A stretch of DNA of 64,000 bases from Arenimonas daejeonensis (GCF_007993735.1 NZ_CP042453.1:1364001-1428000), one strand, 5' to 3'; shown: positions 47,214 through 56,694, numbered from the stretch's first letter. Notes: generated from the letters alone by a model not told the origin. Program-made: numbers and translations.

Positions 47214-48106
47214 CGTGGATCTCCGTGGGCGGCCGTGGGGGCCGGCAGGTCGGACAGGAAATGCAGCAGGGTGTCGGTGAAGGCGTCGTTGTCGTCGCCT
47301 GCCACCATGTGGGTGGCGTGTGGCAGTTGTACGTGACGGGCGTGGGGCGCCAGCTCTAGAAAGTGCTCGACGGTCCGTGCGGTGACCAGGTCGCTGCGAC
47401 CGCCGCTGACCAGCAGCACCGGCACGTCCAGGTCGCGGCAGGCGTCGTCGAGCAGGTCGTGCAGGCCGTGGGTGTCGGGGATGAATTCGCTGAGCAGGCG
47501 CGGATCCCAGTGCCAGCCCAGGCGGCCGTCGGGGCGTGCCGTCAGCAGGTGCGCGAGCTGCGCCGGCGTCTTTTTCTCGCGGCGGTGCGGCAGGTAGGCG
47601 GCGATCTGTTCGGCCGCGTGCTCATAGGAGTCGAAACCTTCCGGGTGCGCGCTCATGAAACCGAGGATGCGCTCGACTCCCGAGGCTTCCCAGCGTGGCG
47701 TGATGTCCACCAGCACCAGGGCCGAGAACACGCGGTGGCGCGCCTGCGCCAACAACCCGGTCAGGCCGCCCATCGAGGCGCCGACCAGCACGGGCTGCGG
47801 GCCGAGCGCCTGCGCCGCGGTGACCACGTCCGCCACGAACTGTTCGCCGGAGTAGCGCGAGGCTTCGGGATTGCGCCCGGACTGGCCGTGACCGCGCACA
47901 TCCCACGCCAGACTGCTGCAGCCAGCCGCGGCGAGGCGTTGCTGGGTCGCGGTCCAGGCCTGGCGGGTCTGGCCGAAACCGTGGGCCAGCAGCGCGCCGG
48001 GGCCGTCGCCCGGAAAAGCATCGGCGGCCAGCGACAACCCGTCGTGGGCGGGGAGCACTTTCCGGTCGCCGGCATACGCGCGGCGTTCTGGCAGGGAATG
48101 AACCAT
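47210..48106 (-). CDS. Alpha/beta-hydrolase
   Basis: A 298-residue serine hydrolase: LLAHGFGQTRQAWTATQQRL (oxyanion region), LAWDVRGHGQSGRNPEA, nucleophile VGASMGGLTGLLAQ (GxSxG), acid in VLLVSGGRSDLVT and late His in LPHATHMVAGDDNDAF. The triad appears complete. The substrate is unknown, but coupling to fadE suggests an ester or acyl-CoA of lipid metabolism. The start codon at 48106 sits inside the first operator of the divergent TetR gene. Confidence 0.88.
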   Translation of the reverse strand: MVHSLPERRAYAGDRKVLPAHDGLSLAADAFPGDGPGALLAHGFGQTRQAWTATQQRLAAAGCSSLAWDVRGHGQSGRNPEASRYSGEQFVADVVTAAQALGPQPVLVGASMGGLTGLLAQARHRVFSALVLVDITPRWEASGVERILGFMSAHPEGFDSYEHAAEQIAAYLPHRREKKTPAQLAHLLTARPDGRLGWHWDPRLLSEFIPDTHGLHDLLDDACRDLDVPVLLVSGGRSDLVTARTVEHFLELAPHARHVQLPHATHMVAGDDNDAFTDTLLHFLSDLPAPTAAHGDPR

Positions 48107-48120
48107 ACGGCCGAGTATGG
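48103..48120. promoter_or_regulatory. TetR operator, site 1
   Basis: CCATAC-N6-GTATGG, a perfect inverted repeat overlapping the start codon of the hydrolase gene. Confidence 0.6.
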
Positions 48121-48142
48121 GTTGCCGTGGAGAGGTCTGTCA

Positions 48143-48156
48143 ATACCAATCCGTAT
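48143..48156. promoter_or_regulatory. TetR operator, site 2
   Basis: ATAC-N6-GTAT with the same geometry as site 1, centred 38 bases away. A further GTATGG half-site overlaps the tetR start at 48229-48234. Confidence 0.5.
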
Positions 48157-48231
48157 GGGGCATGATGGCCTGCCGCAGCGGCGTTTGCCGCTTAACTGTA
48201 CTCATCCGCAGCCAGTAGAATCGCCGACCGT

Positions 48232-48816
48232 ATGGTAGCTCCCGCCCCGAAAGTCGAACGCCCGACCCGCCTGAGTGCGGAAGACTGGGCCCTTGCCGCC
48301 CTCGACGTGATTGCCGAGCAGGGCCTGGCGGCCGTGGCCGTCGAGCCCCTGGCCCGTCGCCTGGGCGTCACCAAGGGCAGTTTCTACTGGCATTTCCCGT
48401 CCCGCGAAGCCCTGCTGGTGGCGGCGCTCGAACGCTGGGAAGTGATGGAGCAGGAAACCGTCTTCGGCCAGCTCGAGGCCATCTCGGACCCGCGGGCGCG
48501 CCTCAAGGCGCTGTTCCAGCTGGTCGCGCACGAACTCAAGCCGCACATCATCTATTCGGAGCTGCTCAAGGCGCTCGACCACCCGGTCGTGCAGCCCGTG
48601 CTGAACCGCGTGTCGCAGCGGCGCCTGGACTACCTCACCGCCAGTTTCCGCCAGGCCGGCCTGCCGCGCCTGGACGCGCAGAACCGCGCGCGCCTGACTT
48701 ACGCGGCCTACGTCGGCTTCCTGCAACTCTCGCTGCAGCTGGGCCAGCCGCGACTTCATCATGATGAATTCGAGGCCTACGTCGGTCACGTGATGACCAC
48801 GCTGATTCCGGTCTGA
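48232..48816 (+). CDS. TetR-family transcriptional regulator
   Basis: A 194-residue protein. The N-terminal helix-turn-helix includes LAAVAVEPLARRLGVTKGSF followed by YWHFPSREALLVAALERW, the TetR signature. The ligand domain is helical with no recognisable specificity. It is divergent from the hydrolase-fadE-DUF4442 operon, and paired inverted repeats lie in the shared 125-base region. It is therefore the likely repressor of that lipid-metabolism operon, perhaps sensing an acyl-CoA as FadR/PsrA-type TetR proteins do (inferred). Confidence 0.9.
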   Translation: MVAPAPKVERPTRLSAEDWALAALDVIAEQGLAAVAVEPLARRLGVTKGSFYWHFPSREALLVAALERWEVMEQETVFGQLEAISDPRARLKALFQLVAHELKPHIIYSELLKALDHPVVQPVLNRVSQRRLDYLTASFRQAGLPRLDAQNRARLTYAAYVGFLQLSLQLGQPRLHHDEFEAYVGHVMTTLIPV

Positions 48817-48825
48817 TGTCCTGCG

Positions 48826-48854
48826 GGCTGTCCTGTCCCGAGGACAGGACAGCC
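48826..48854 (+). terminator. Terminator of the TetR gene
   Basis: GGCTGTCCTGTCC-cga-GGACAGGACAGCC, a perfect 13-bp stem ten bases after the stop; the following TTCACC is weakly T-rich. Confidence 0.65.
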
Positions 48855-48950
48855 TTCACCCGTTAGAATGGACCCCGTCCCGGCCGGCGCTGAATTCGCG
48901 CGCCGCCCCCTGGTTTCCCCTTAGACGGCCCCGCCCGGAGCCCTGCTGCC

Positions 48951-50699
48951 ATGTCCAGCCAATTGTCCGCCCTCAACGACTGGGTCGCCTCGGTCGCCAA
49001 ACTCACCCAGCCCGACGCCATCCACTGGTGCGACGGCTCCGATGCCGAAAACGCGAAGCTCACCGAGCTGATGCTGTCCACCGGCGACCTGGTGAAGCTC
49101 AACGAGCAGACCCACCCGAACTGCTACCTGCACCGTTCAAGCCCTAGCGACGTGGCGCGCGTCGAGCACCTGACTTTCGTCTGCACCACGAAGCAGGAAG
49201 ACGCCGGCCCGAACAACCACTGGATGGCGCCGGCCGACGCCCACGCGAAAATCGACGCGCTCTACGCCGGCTGCATGCGCGGCCGCACGATGTACGTGGT
49301 GCCGTACTGCATGGGTCCGATCGATTCGCCGCTGGCGCGCTGCGGCGTCGAGATCACCGACAGCCCCTATGTCGTCGCCAACATGCGCATCATGACCCGC
49401 ATGGGTGCGCAGGCGCAGGCGCGCATCGAGCGCGAAGGTTCGTTCGTGAAGGGCCTGCACTCGATCGGCCAGCTCGATCCCGAGCGCCGTTTCATCATGC
49501 ATTTCCCGGAAGAGCTCACCATCAAGTCCTTCGGCTCGGGCTACGGCGGCAATGCGCTGCTGGGCAAGAAGTGCCACGCGCTGCGCATCGCCAGCTACCA
49601 GGCGCGCAGCGAGGGCTGGCTGGCCGAGCACATGCTGATCGTCGGCATCGAGAATCCGCAGGGCGAGACGCACTACGTCGCCGCTGCGTTCCCGAGCGCC
49701 TGCGGCAAGACCAACCTGGCGATGCTGATCCCGCCGGAAGGCTATCGCCGCGACGGCTGGAAGGTCTGGACGGTCGGCGACGACATCTGCTGGATGCGCC
49801 CCGGCGCCGACGGCCGCATGTACGCCATCAACCCGGAAGCCGGCTATTTCGGCGTGGCGCCGGGTACCAGCGCCAAGACCAACCCGAACGCGCTGAAGAT
49901 GCTGTTCAAGGACGCCATCTTCACCAACGTCGGCGTCACTGCCGACAACCAGCCGTGGTGGGAAGGCCTGCCCGAGGGCACGCCGGTGAAGGACTGGCAG
50001 GGCCGTCCGTACGACAAGGCCGTGAGCCCGGCCGCGCACCCGAACTCGCGTTTCACCGTCAGCGCGAAGAACTGCCCGAGCTACACCGCCAAGGCCGAAG
50101 ATCCGCAGGGCGTGCCGCTGAGCGCGATCGTGTTCGGTGGCCGCCGCGATTCGCTGGTGCCGCTGGTGTTCGAGGCCCGTGACTGGACCCACGGTGTGCT
50201 GGTCGGCGCCTCGATGGCCTCGGAAACCACCGCCGCCGCCACCGGCGCCGTTGGCGTGGTGCGCCGCGACTCGATGGCGATGAAGCCCTTCGCCGGCTAC
50301 AACTTCGCCGACTACTTCGCGCACTGGCTGTCGTTCGACAAGCCGGGCGCGCAGCTGCCGAAGATCTTCCACGTCAACTGGTTCCGCAAGAACGAGCAGG
50401 GCAAGTTCATGTGGCCCGGTTTCGGCGACAACCTGCGCGTGCTGGAGTGGATGCTCAAGCGCGTCACCGGCCAGGCCGGTGCGGTCGAGACGCCGGTGGG
50501 CAACCTGCCCAAGGCCGGCGACCTCAACACCGACGGACTGGACCTGGACGCCGCCACGCTGGAGCAGCTGATCACCATCGACCGTGCCGGCTGGAAGGCC
50601 GAGATGGAAAGCATCGGCGAATACCTCGACAGCTACGGCGAGCGCACCCCGCACGCGCTCAAGGCCGAACGCGCCAAGATCGCTGCGCAGCTGGCATAA
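48951..50699 (+). CDS. pckG: Phosphoenolpyruvate carboxykinase (GTP)
   Basis: Converts oxaloacetate to phosphoenolpyruvate with GTP, the entry to gluconeogenesis. It has 582 residues. Motifs: NNHWMAPADAHAKIDALYAG, the P-loop FPSACGKTNLAMLIPPEGYR, ICWMRPGADGRMYAINPEAG and GVVRRDSMAMKPFAGYNFAD. These define the GTP class rather than the ATP class found in enterobacteria. ATG at 48951 begins MSSQLSALNDWV. It is monocistronic, with a terminator 25 bases after the stop. Confidence 0.97.
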   Translation: MSSQLSALNDWVASVAKLTQPDAIHWCDGSDAENAKLTELMLSTGDLVKLNEQTHPNCYLHRSSPSDVARVEHLTFVCTTKQEDAGPNNHWMAPADAHAKIDALYAGCMRGRTMYVVPYCMGPIDSPLARCGVEITDSPYVVANMRIMTRMGAQAQARIEREGSFVKGLHSIGQLDPERRFIMHFPEELTIKSFGSGYGGNALLGKKCHALRIASYQARSEGWLAEHMLIVGIENPQGETHYVAAAFPSACGKTNLAMLIPPEGYRRDGWKVWTVGDDICWMRPGADGRMYAINPEAGYFGVAPGTSAKTNPNALKMLFKDAIFTNVGVTADNQPWWEGLPEGTPVKDWQGRPYDKAVSPAAHPNSRFTVSAKNCPSYTAKAEDPQGVPLSAIVFGGRRDSLVPLVFEARDWTHGVLVGASMASETTAAATGAVGVVRRDSMAMKPFAGYNFADYFAHWLSFDKPGAQLPKIFHVNWFRKNEQGKFMWPGFGDNLRVLEWMLKRVTGQAGAVETPVGNLPKAGDLNTDGLDLDAATLEQLITIDRAGWKAEMESIGEYLDSYGERTPHALKAERAKIAAQLA

Positions 50700-50723
50700 G
50701 CCGGTACCGCCGCGGATGACCCG

Positions 50724-50748
50724 AACGGGCCGGATCTTCCGGCCCGTT
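50724..50748 (+). terminator. Terminator of pckG
   Basis: AACGGGCCGGA-tct-TCCGGCCCGTT followed by TCCTTTCC, an 11-bp perfect stem. Confidence 0.78.
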
Positions 50749-50804
50749 TCCTTTCCGGCGGGCCCTGACACCGTTTTGTCGGGGGCATCGTTATGCTTGC
50801 CGCG

Positions 50805-51731
50805 ATGAAGGCCTTCTACTGCCACCACTTCGTGCTGCCGCTGCCGGACGGGCATTCCTTCCCGATGGCGAAGTACGCGCGCCTGCACGAACGAATCGCC
50901 GCGGTCGCGCCCGCGCTGGGCATCGAACTGCACGAACCGCCGGCCGCCACCGACGCCGACCTGCAGCGCGCGCACGCCGCGCACTACGTCCAGGCGATGT
51001 CCGACGGCAGCGCCGATCCCACCCTGATGCGCCGCATCGGTTTCCCGTGGTCGGCGGCGATGGTCGAACGTTCCCGGCGTTCTTCCGGCGGCACGATGAT
51101 GGCGTTGCGCACTGCGTTGGAAGGCGACAGCGTGGCGGTGAACCTGGCAGGCGGCACCCACCACGCCGGCCACGACCGCGGCGGTGGTTATTGTGTCTTC
51201 AACGACGCGGTGGTGGCGGCGCGTTACGTGCAGTCGCTGGGCCTGGCCCAACGACTGCTGATCGTTGACCTGGACGTGCACCAGGGCAATGGAACCGCCG
51301 AACTCTGCGCCGGCGACGACAGCCTGTTCGCGTTCTCGATGCATTCGGCGCGCAACTATCCGGCGGTGAAGCCGGAGTCCGACCTGGACGTCGCCCTGCC
51401 GGATGGCACGGGCGACGCCGAGTACCTGGACGCGCTGGCCCGCCACCTGCCCGAAGCCATCGCCCGCGCGCGCGCCGACGCGGTGATCTACCTCGCCGGC
51501 GCCGACCCCTACGCCGGCGACCGCCTGGGCCACCTGTCACTGAGCAAGGCGGGCCTGGCCGAACGCGACCGCCAGGTGTTCGCGGCCTGCGCCCGGCATG
51601 GCCTGCCCGTGGCCGTCTGCATGGCCGGGGGATACGCGCCGCAGGTCGAGGACATCGTGGACATCCACGAAACCACCGTGCGCCTGGCGGCGGCGCATTG
51701 GCGGGCAATCAATGGCGTGCCGGCCGGCTAA
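50805..51731 (+). CDS. Histone-deacetylase-family deacylase
   Basis: A zinc deacetylase of the HDAC/AcuC/acetylpolyamine-amidohydrolase superfamily. Motifs: NLAGGTHHAGHDRGGGYCVF (tandem His), LLIVDLDVHQGNGTAEL (zinc Asp and His), and LAGADPYAGDRLGHLSLS (second zinc Asp). It has 308 residues. The substrate may be an acetylated lysine or a polyamine; a histone-like protein is encoded elsewhere in this window, but no link can be shown. MKAFYCHHFVLPLPDGHSFP at 50805 is the preferred start; an ATG twelve bases earlier is possible. Confidence 0.9.
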   Translation: MKAFYCHHFVLPLPDGHSFPMAKYARLHERIAAVAPALGIELHEPPAATDADLQRAHAAHYVQAMSDGSADPTLMRRIGFPWSAAMVERSRRSSGGTMMALRTALEGDSVAVNLAGGTHHAGHDRGGGYCVFNDAVVAARYVQSLGLAQRLLIVDLDVHQGNGTAELCAGDDSLFAFSMHSARNYPAVKPESDLDVALPDGTGDAEYLDALARHLPEAIARARADAVIYLAGADPYAGDRLGHLSLSKAGLAERDRQVFAACARHGLPVAVCMAGGYAPQVEDIVDIHETTVRLAAAHWRAINGVPAG

Positions 51732-51763
51732 ACCTTCCGCCGGCCGGCCGCATCAGAGCCGGT

Positions 51764-52357
51764 ATGCTCAGCCTCGCCGTGACCCTCGACGCCGCCAGCC
51801 ACGCCGCCCCCGCCTCGCCGCGCGAGGAGGACCATGCCCTGGTCCGCGCCGCGGGCGCCGGCGACATGCGCGCCTTCGAGTCGCTGTACCGGAAACATTC
51901 GCGCCGCGTGTACGCCGTGCTCTGGCGCCTGTGCGGACACGAAGCGCGGGCCGAGGACCTGGTGCAGGAAGCCTTCGTGCGCGCCTGGCAGGCGTTGCCG
52001 GGCTTCCGCTTCGAAAGCGCGTTCTCGACCTGGCTGCACCGCCTTGCCGTGAACACCGCGTTGATGGAGATCCGTTCGCGCAGCGGCGGCGAGGCGCTGG
52101 AAACCGACGACGCCGCGCTGGAGTTCCACGCCACGATGGACAGCGCCGGCCAGCGCACCGCCCTGGGACTGGACCTGGAACGCGCCATCGCCACGCTGCC
52201 GCCGCGGGCGCGCGCGGTGCTGGTGCTGCATGACATCGAAGGCTGGAAACACGAAGAGATCGCCGCCGAACTCGGCATGGCGGTCGGAAGCTCGAAAGCG
52301 CAACTGCATCGCGCCCGCAATCTGCTGCGGACGCGGCTGGGAGAAGACCATGAGTGA
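51764..52357 (+). CDS. ECF RNA polymerase sigma factor
   Basis: A 197-residue ECF sigma factor. Region 2: MRAFESLYRKHSRRVYAVLW, RAEDLVQEAFVRAWQALPGF, then FSTWLHRLAVNTALMEIR. Region 4: LPPRARAVLVLHDIEGWKHE, EIAAELGMAVGSSKAQLHRA. ATG at 51764 is used; the frame is open upstream, but that part belongs to the preceding gene's tail. It overlaps the anti-sigma-like gene by eight bases. It probably transcribes its own operon including the DUF4097 gene. Confidence 0.9.
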   Translation: MLSLAVTLDAASHAAPASPREEDHALVRAAGAGDMRAFESLYRKHSRRVYAVLWRLCGHEARAEDLVQEAFVRAWQALPGFRFESAFSTWLHRLAVNTALMEIRSRSGGEALETDDAALEFHATMDSAGQRTALGLDLERAIATLPPRARAVLVLHDIEGWKHEEIAAELGMAVGSSKAQLHRARNLLRTRLGEDHE

Positions 52358-52807
52358 CCACGAACTGCGCTGGCAGCTGCGCCAGCTTCCGCGCGAGATC
52401 GAACCGTCCCGCGACCTCTGGCCCGGCATCGCCGCACGCCTGCAGCCGGCCGCGCCGCGCCGCCACCGGCCTGGTTCGCCGCCCTGGCCGTGGCCGCCTC
52501 GCTCAGCCTGGCGGTGGGCCTGGCCTGGCAGCTGCGCCATCCGGTGCCGCCGCAGGCCGATTTCCGGGCCGAGCTGGTGCAACGGGAAGCCGAGGCCCTG
52601 ACTCTCGAGTACCAGGCGGCCCTGGACCAGTTCGAAGGTGCACCGATGCCGGCGCCGCTGGAACCGACCCTGGCCACCCTCGACCGCAGCGCCGCCGACA
52701 TCCGCGCGGCCATCGCCAGCGATCCCGAGGCGGTGTTCCTGCTCGACCAGCTGCGCCGCACCTATGCCCACCGGCTGTCGCTCACCCAACGCGCCGTTAC
52801 CGGCTGA
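52350..52807 (+). CDS. Putative anti-sigma factor, single-pass membrane protein (frameshifted)
   Basis: Starts MSDHELRWQLRQLPREIEPS inside the sigma gene end. A membrane helix (WFAALAVAASLSLAVGLAW) and a periplasmic helical part (QREAEALTLEYQAALDQFEG, then VFLLDQLRRTYAHRLSL) follow in another frame. Adding one G at 52468-52469 joins them as RRHRAWFAALAV. The DRDLWPGI-like segment (EPSRDLWPGIAARL) recalls anti-sigma factors of xanthomonads without a ZAS motif. It is co-transcribed with the sigma gene. Confidence 0.75.
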
Positions 52808-52858
52808 TCCGTACCTGTCCCCAGGTCCGCACCTATATATATGTATGAGGAGTTCCCC

Positions 52859-53767
52859 ATGGTTCCCCGCCTGATCTGCCTGGCCGCCTTGCTGGCGGCT
52901 GCCCCGGCCTTCGCGGCCACCCCGATCAACCAGACCCGGCCGCTGGCGCCCGACGGCCAGGTCTCCATCGACAACCTCAAGGGCCGCATCGTCGTGCGCA
53001 CCTGGGACCGGCCTGAAGTCCGGATCACCGGCAGCCTGGGCGAGGGCGTCGAGAAGCTGCTGGTGGAAGGCGACGAACGCGACCTCAGCATCGAGGTGCG
53101 TTATCCCAGGAACAGCGGCGGCTGGTTCGGCTGGGGCGGCAACGGCAAGTCCGAGCCCAGCGTGATCGAAGTCAGCCTGCCGGCCGGCGCGTCGGTGTCC
53201 GTGGACTCGGTCAGTGCCGATGTGGACATCTCCGGCGTCGCAGGACAGCGCCTGTCGGTCGACAGCGTCAGCGGTGATGTCCTGGTGCGCAGCACCCGGG
53301 TCGCGGAGGCCAGCTTCGACAACGTCAGCGGCGACATCGATGCCGAACTCGACAGCAGCCAGAGCCTGCTGGTGGATTCGGTGAGCGGCGACATCCTGCT
53401 CAAGGGCCGGATCGGCGGCCGGGTCAGCCTGGACACCGTATCGGGCGATGCCACCCTGGAGGCCACGACCCTCGACCGCCTCAGCCTGAGCACGGTGTCC
53501 GGCGACGGCCGCCTCAGCGCCGGGCTGGCGGCGGACGGCAGCATCGTGGCCGACTCGGTCAGCGGCAACCTCGACCTGGTCCTGCCACGGGAGACCTCGG
53601 CCCGGCTGCGGATCGAGACCTTCAGCGGGGGCATCAGCAGCCCCGTGGGCCAGGTCCAGACAGAAGAATACGGTCCTGGCAAGCATCTGGAGGCCAAAAT
53701 GGGGGCCGGTTCGGGCAATATCCGGCTGGAGTCGTTCTCCGGGAACGTCCGGGTTGTCGTGAAGTAA
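52859..53767 (+). CDS. Secreted DUF4097 beta-repeat protein
   Basis: Signal peptide MVPRLICLAALLAAAPAFAA, then a right-handed parallel beta-solenoid-like domain with about eight repeats of the type D-S-V-S-G-D (DSVSADVDISG, DNVSGDIDAEL, DSVSGDILLKG, DTVSGDATLEA, STVSGDGRLSA). This is DUF4097, often called a putative adhesin; the function is unproven. The start at 52859 has AGGAG upstream. It is third in the sigma/anti-sigma operon, 51 bases after the anti-sigma gene, so it probably belongs to an envelope-stress regulon. Confidence 0.88.
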   Translation: MVPRLICLAALLAAAPAFAATPINQTRPLAPDGQVSIDNLKGRIVVRTWDRPEVRITGSLGEGVEKLLVEGDERDLSIEVRYPRNSGGWFGWGGNGKSEPSVIEVSLPAGASVSVDSVSADVDISGVAGQRLSVDSVSGDVLVRSTRVAEASFDNVSGDIDAELDSSQSLLVDSVSGDILLKGRIGGRVSLDTVSGDATLEATTLDRLSLSTVSGDGRLSAGLAADGSIVADSVSGNLDLVLPRETSARLRIETFSGGISSPVGQVQTEEYGPGKHLEAKMGAGSGNIRLESFSGNVRVVVK

Positions 53768-53792
53768 GTTACTGATAAATAAGTTGTTTTTG

Positions 53793-53820
53793 CGCCCAGG
53801 ACAGGCGACTGTCCTGGGCG
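53793..53820 (+). terminator. Hairpin after the DUF4097 gene
   Basis: CGCCCAGGACAG-gcga-CTGTCCTGGGCG, a perfect 12-bp stem ending the sigma operon. The T-run lies on its left side, so the tail is weak on this strand. Confidence 0.55.
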
Positions 53821-53846
53821 TAGTGCTTAGCGCGTCTCAAAACTGT

Positions 53847-53897
53847 CTTTACGGCGCCTTAACCCTGTTTGCGGACCGTAAAGATTGCGTTATGCTC
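53847..53897 (+). promoter_or_regulatory. Candidate promoter and operator of the second TonB receptor gene
   Basis: TTGCGG (53869-53874), 16 bases, then TATGCT (53891-53896) could be -35 and -10. CTTTACGG (53847-53854) and CCGTAAAG (53876-53883) form a perfect 8-bp inverted repeat across the -35, suitable for a dimeric regulator. No Fur box is present here. Confidence 0.4.
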
Positions 53898-53991
53898 CGG
53901 CAGGCCAGGGCGCCTTTCAGTCCGAATTTCGCCCTTAGGCTTTGTCCCGAACTCTAGAGTCACCATCACTCTGACGTTGGAGAGAGAGTAA

Positions 53992-56618
53992 ATGTCTAAT
54001 TTCAATCAGCTGTCCGGCGCGATCCGTTTCGCGCTCCTCGCCGGCGCCGCTTCCACCTTCGCGGCGGTTCCCGCCTTCGCGCAGGACACCACGGAAGACG
54101 CCGCCACCCTTGACACCATCGAGGTCACCGGTTCCCGCCTGAAGCGCGCCGACATCGAAGGCGCCGTTCCGGTCGTCGTGATCGATCGCGCCCAGATCGA
54201 CGCCTCCGGCGACGTGTCGGTGGCCGACGTCCTCCGCGACTCGACCTTCGCCTCGTTCGGTAACTTCCGTCCGCAGTCCGGTTCGTCGGCCCAGTCCCTG
54301 GCCACGATCGACCTGCGCGGTATCGGTTCGGGTCGTACCCTCGTGCTGGTTGACGGCCGTCGCGCCCCGACCAACCCGATGTCCGCCTCCTCCGGCTCCG
54401 ACCTGAACGCCATCCCGCTGGCGGCCGTCGAGCGCATCGAGATCCTGTCCGACGGCGCGTCCGCCGTGTACGGTTCCGACGCGATCGGTGGTGTGGTCAA
54501 CATCATCCTGCGCAAGGACTTCAACGGCGCCGAGCTGCGTTACGGCGTCGGCAACACCTCGATCACCGGCGGCGACACGGAAGACATGTCCGTCGTGTTC
54601 GGCTCGGCTTCGGACCGCACCCGCATCGTCGGTGGCGCCTCGGCCAGCAAGCGCGGCATGGTGTTCACCCGTGACCAGATCGGTGGCGACACCCTGGGCG
54701 TCAGCACCTACGGCAACAACTACTACGGCTGGAACGTCATCGACGCCAACGAAGACGGCGTGATCGACAACGCCGACCTGGGCGACATCGATGGTGACGG
54801 TGCTGGCTACGACGGCCTCTCCGGCGGCGTTGGCGCGGTCCCGGGCTTCAACTGCAACCAGAATGGCTTCTGGACCCTCAGCAACGGCCTGTGCTCGTTC
54901 GACTTCAACTCGGTTGCGGCCAACGAGGCCAAGGTCGGCAACAAGTCGGTGTTCTTCCGCGCTGATCACCAGATCAACGACGACTGGAGCGTCTACGCCA
55001 CCGCCACCACCACCAAGGTCGAGACCTTCGGCCGTTACGCGCCGGTCCCGGGCGTTGTGGTTGTCCAGGATGGCACTCCTCAGGACATCAACAACAACCA
55101 GTTGCTGATTGACGCCTACGACGGCGTGACCGACGGCCTGCCGACGTACTACTTCCACCGCTTCGCCGCGGCCGGCAACCGTGACAACTTCACCGACACG
55201 ACCAACTCCGACTACATGGTCGGTTTCCAGGTCAGCTGACCGACACCATCGGCGTCGACTTCGGCCTGCGCCGCACCGACTACAAGTACATCGAGCTGGG
55301 CCGTGGCTACATCGTCGGCAGCCTCGCCAACGAAGCCGCCAACGACGGCGACTACCTGCTGACCGACCCGTTCGGTGCCGATCCGGCCGTGCTGTCGTCC
55401 ATCCAGGCCACGATCAACCGTGAGTCGCGCTGGCAGACCAACGAAGTCTACGCCACCTTCAATTTCGACCTGTTCGAAATGGGCGGCGGCACCTCGAACG
55501 CCGTGTTCGGCGCCGAGTACCGCGACGACACCTTCCAGGACCTGTACGACTCCCTGTCCGAGGCCGGCGTGGTGCTGGGTTCGGCGGGCAACTCCTCGGC
55601 GGGTACGCGTGACGCCACGGCCGTGTATTTCGAGTGGCTGCTGCCGTTCACCAGCACCTTCGACATCACCCTGGCTGGCCGTTTCGACGATTACAGCGAC
55701 TACGGCAATGACTTCTCGCCGAAGGTTGCGATGCGTTGGCAGCCGCTTGACACGCTGACCTTCCGTGGTTCCTACGGTGAAGGCTTCCGCGCCCCGGGCC
55801 TGGACATCCTGACCCAGAAGACCACCTTCTCGGCCGAGCCGGTCAATGATCCGGCGTCCTGCCTTGCGCTGGCCCAGCCGTCCACCTGCCAGCTGCAGGT
55901 TGACACGTACTTCCAGGCCAACCCGAACCTGGCGTCGGAGAACTCCCAGCAGTTCAGCCTCGGCGTCGTCTGGGATCCGCTTGAGTGGCTGGATCTGTCC
56001 CTCGATTACTACAACATCGAAATCGAGAACACGATCTCGCAGATCAGCGCCCAGGACATCATCAACTCCGACCTGGATCCGTCCACCTACGGTCCGATCC
56101 CGCCGGGCCTGAGCATCACCCGTCGTGCCAACGGCGCCATCGACGAGATCGTCGCCGGTTACGCCAACCAGGGCACGCTGGAAACCGACGGTTGGGACTT
56201 CCGCGCGAACACCAACTTCGATTTCGGCAACTACGGTGAGCTGCGCAACCAGCTGTCCGTCTCGTACATCAACAGCTACGAGATCGACGACGGTATCGGC
56301 AACGTGACCGAGTACGCCGGCCTCGAAGGTTCCCCGGACCTGCGTGCGTCGCTGTACAACACCTGGACGATTTCCGACTTCACCTTCGGTTGGAACATCA
56401 ACTTCATCGACGGCCAGGAAAACGGCCAGGGTGGCTACGCGACCAACGACGTGCAGTTCTCCTGGAACGCCCCGTGGAACGGTACCTTCGCCATTGGCGC
56501 GACCAATGTCGGCGACCGTTACCCGGACCTGAACGCCTACGACGGTCGTCCGTGGAACTTCTACCTGTACGACGCCTACGGCCGCACCACCTACTTCCGT
56601 TACACCCAGACGTTCTAA
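53992..56618 (+). CDS. TonB-dependent outer-membrane receptor, non-iron type (frameshifted)
   Basis: Signal region ending AAVPAFAQD, TonB-box-like LDTIEVTGSRLKRADIEG, plug with DLRGIGSGRTLVLVDGRRAP and YGSDAIGGVVNIILRKDFNG, and a barrel ending TTYFRYTQTF. The length of about 875 residues and the start MSNFNQLSGAIRFALLAGAA fit the oar-like/carbohydrate-or-peptide receptors of xanthomonads. An insertion, DANEDGVIDNADLGDIDGDG, resembles EF-hand/dockerin calcium loops. The frame breaks at 55230-55231; one added G gives VGFQGQLTDTIGVDFGLRRT. A terminator follows. Lack of a Fur box argues against iron. Downstream genes suggest peptide or carbohydrate uptake (inferred). Confidence 0.88.
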
Positions 56619-56643
56619 TTCTGGCGTAACCAGTAGTTTTGAA

Positions 56644-56669
56644 GGGCCCCGGCAACGGGGCCCTTTTTT
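56644..56669 (+). terminator. Terminator of the second TonB receptor gene
   Basis: GGGCCCCG-gcaa-CGGGGCCC followed by TTTTTT, a textbook Rho-independent terminator. Confidence 0.9.
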
Positions 56670-56694
56670 GCGCGACCGCCGGGACAATGAACCG

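Noticed and set aside
55239-55389. Two separate TonB receptor halves
   Set aside because: The gap codes for receptor sequence in the second frame, and one added G joins the halves without loss.
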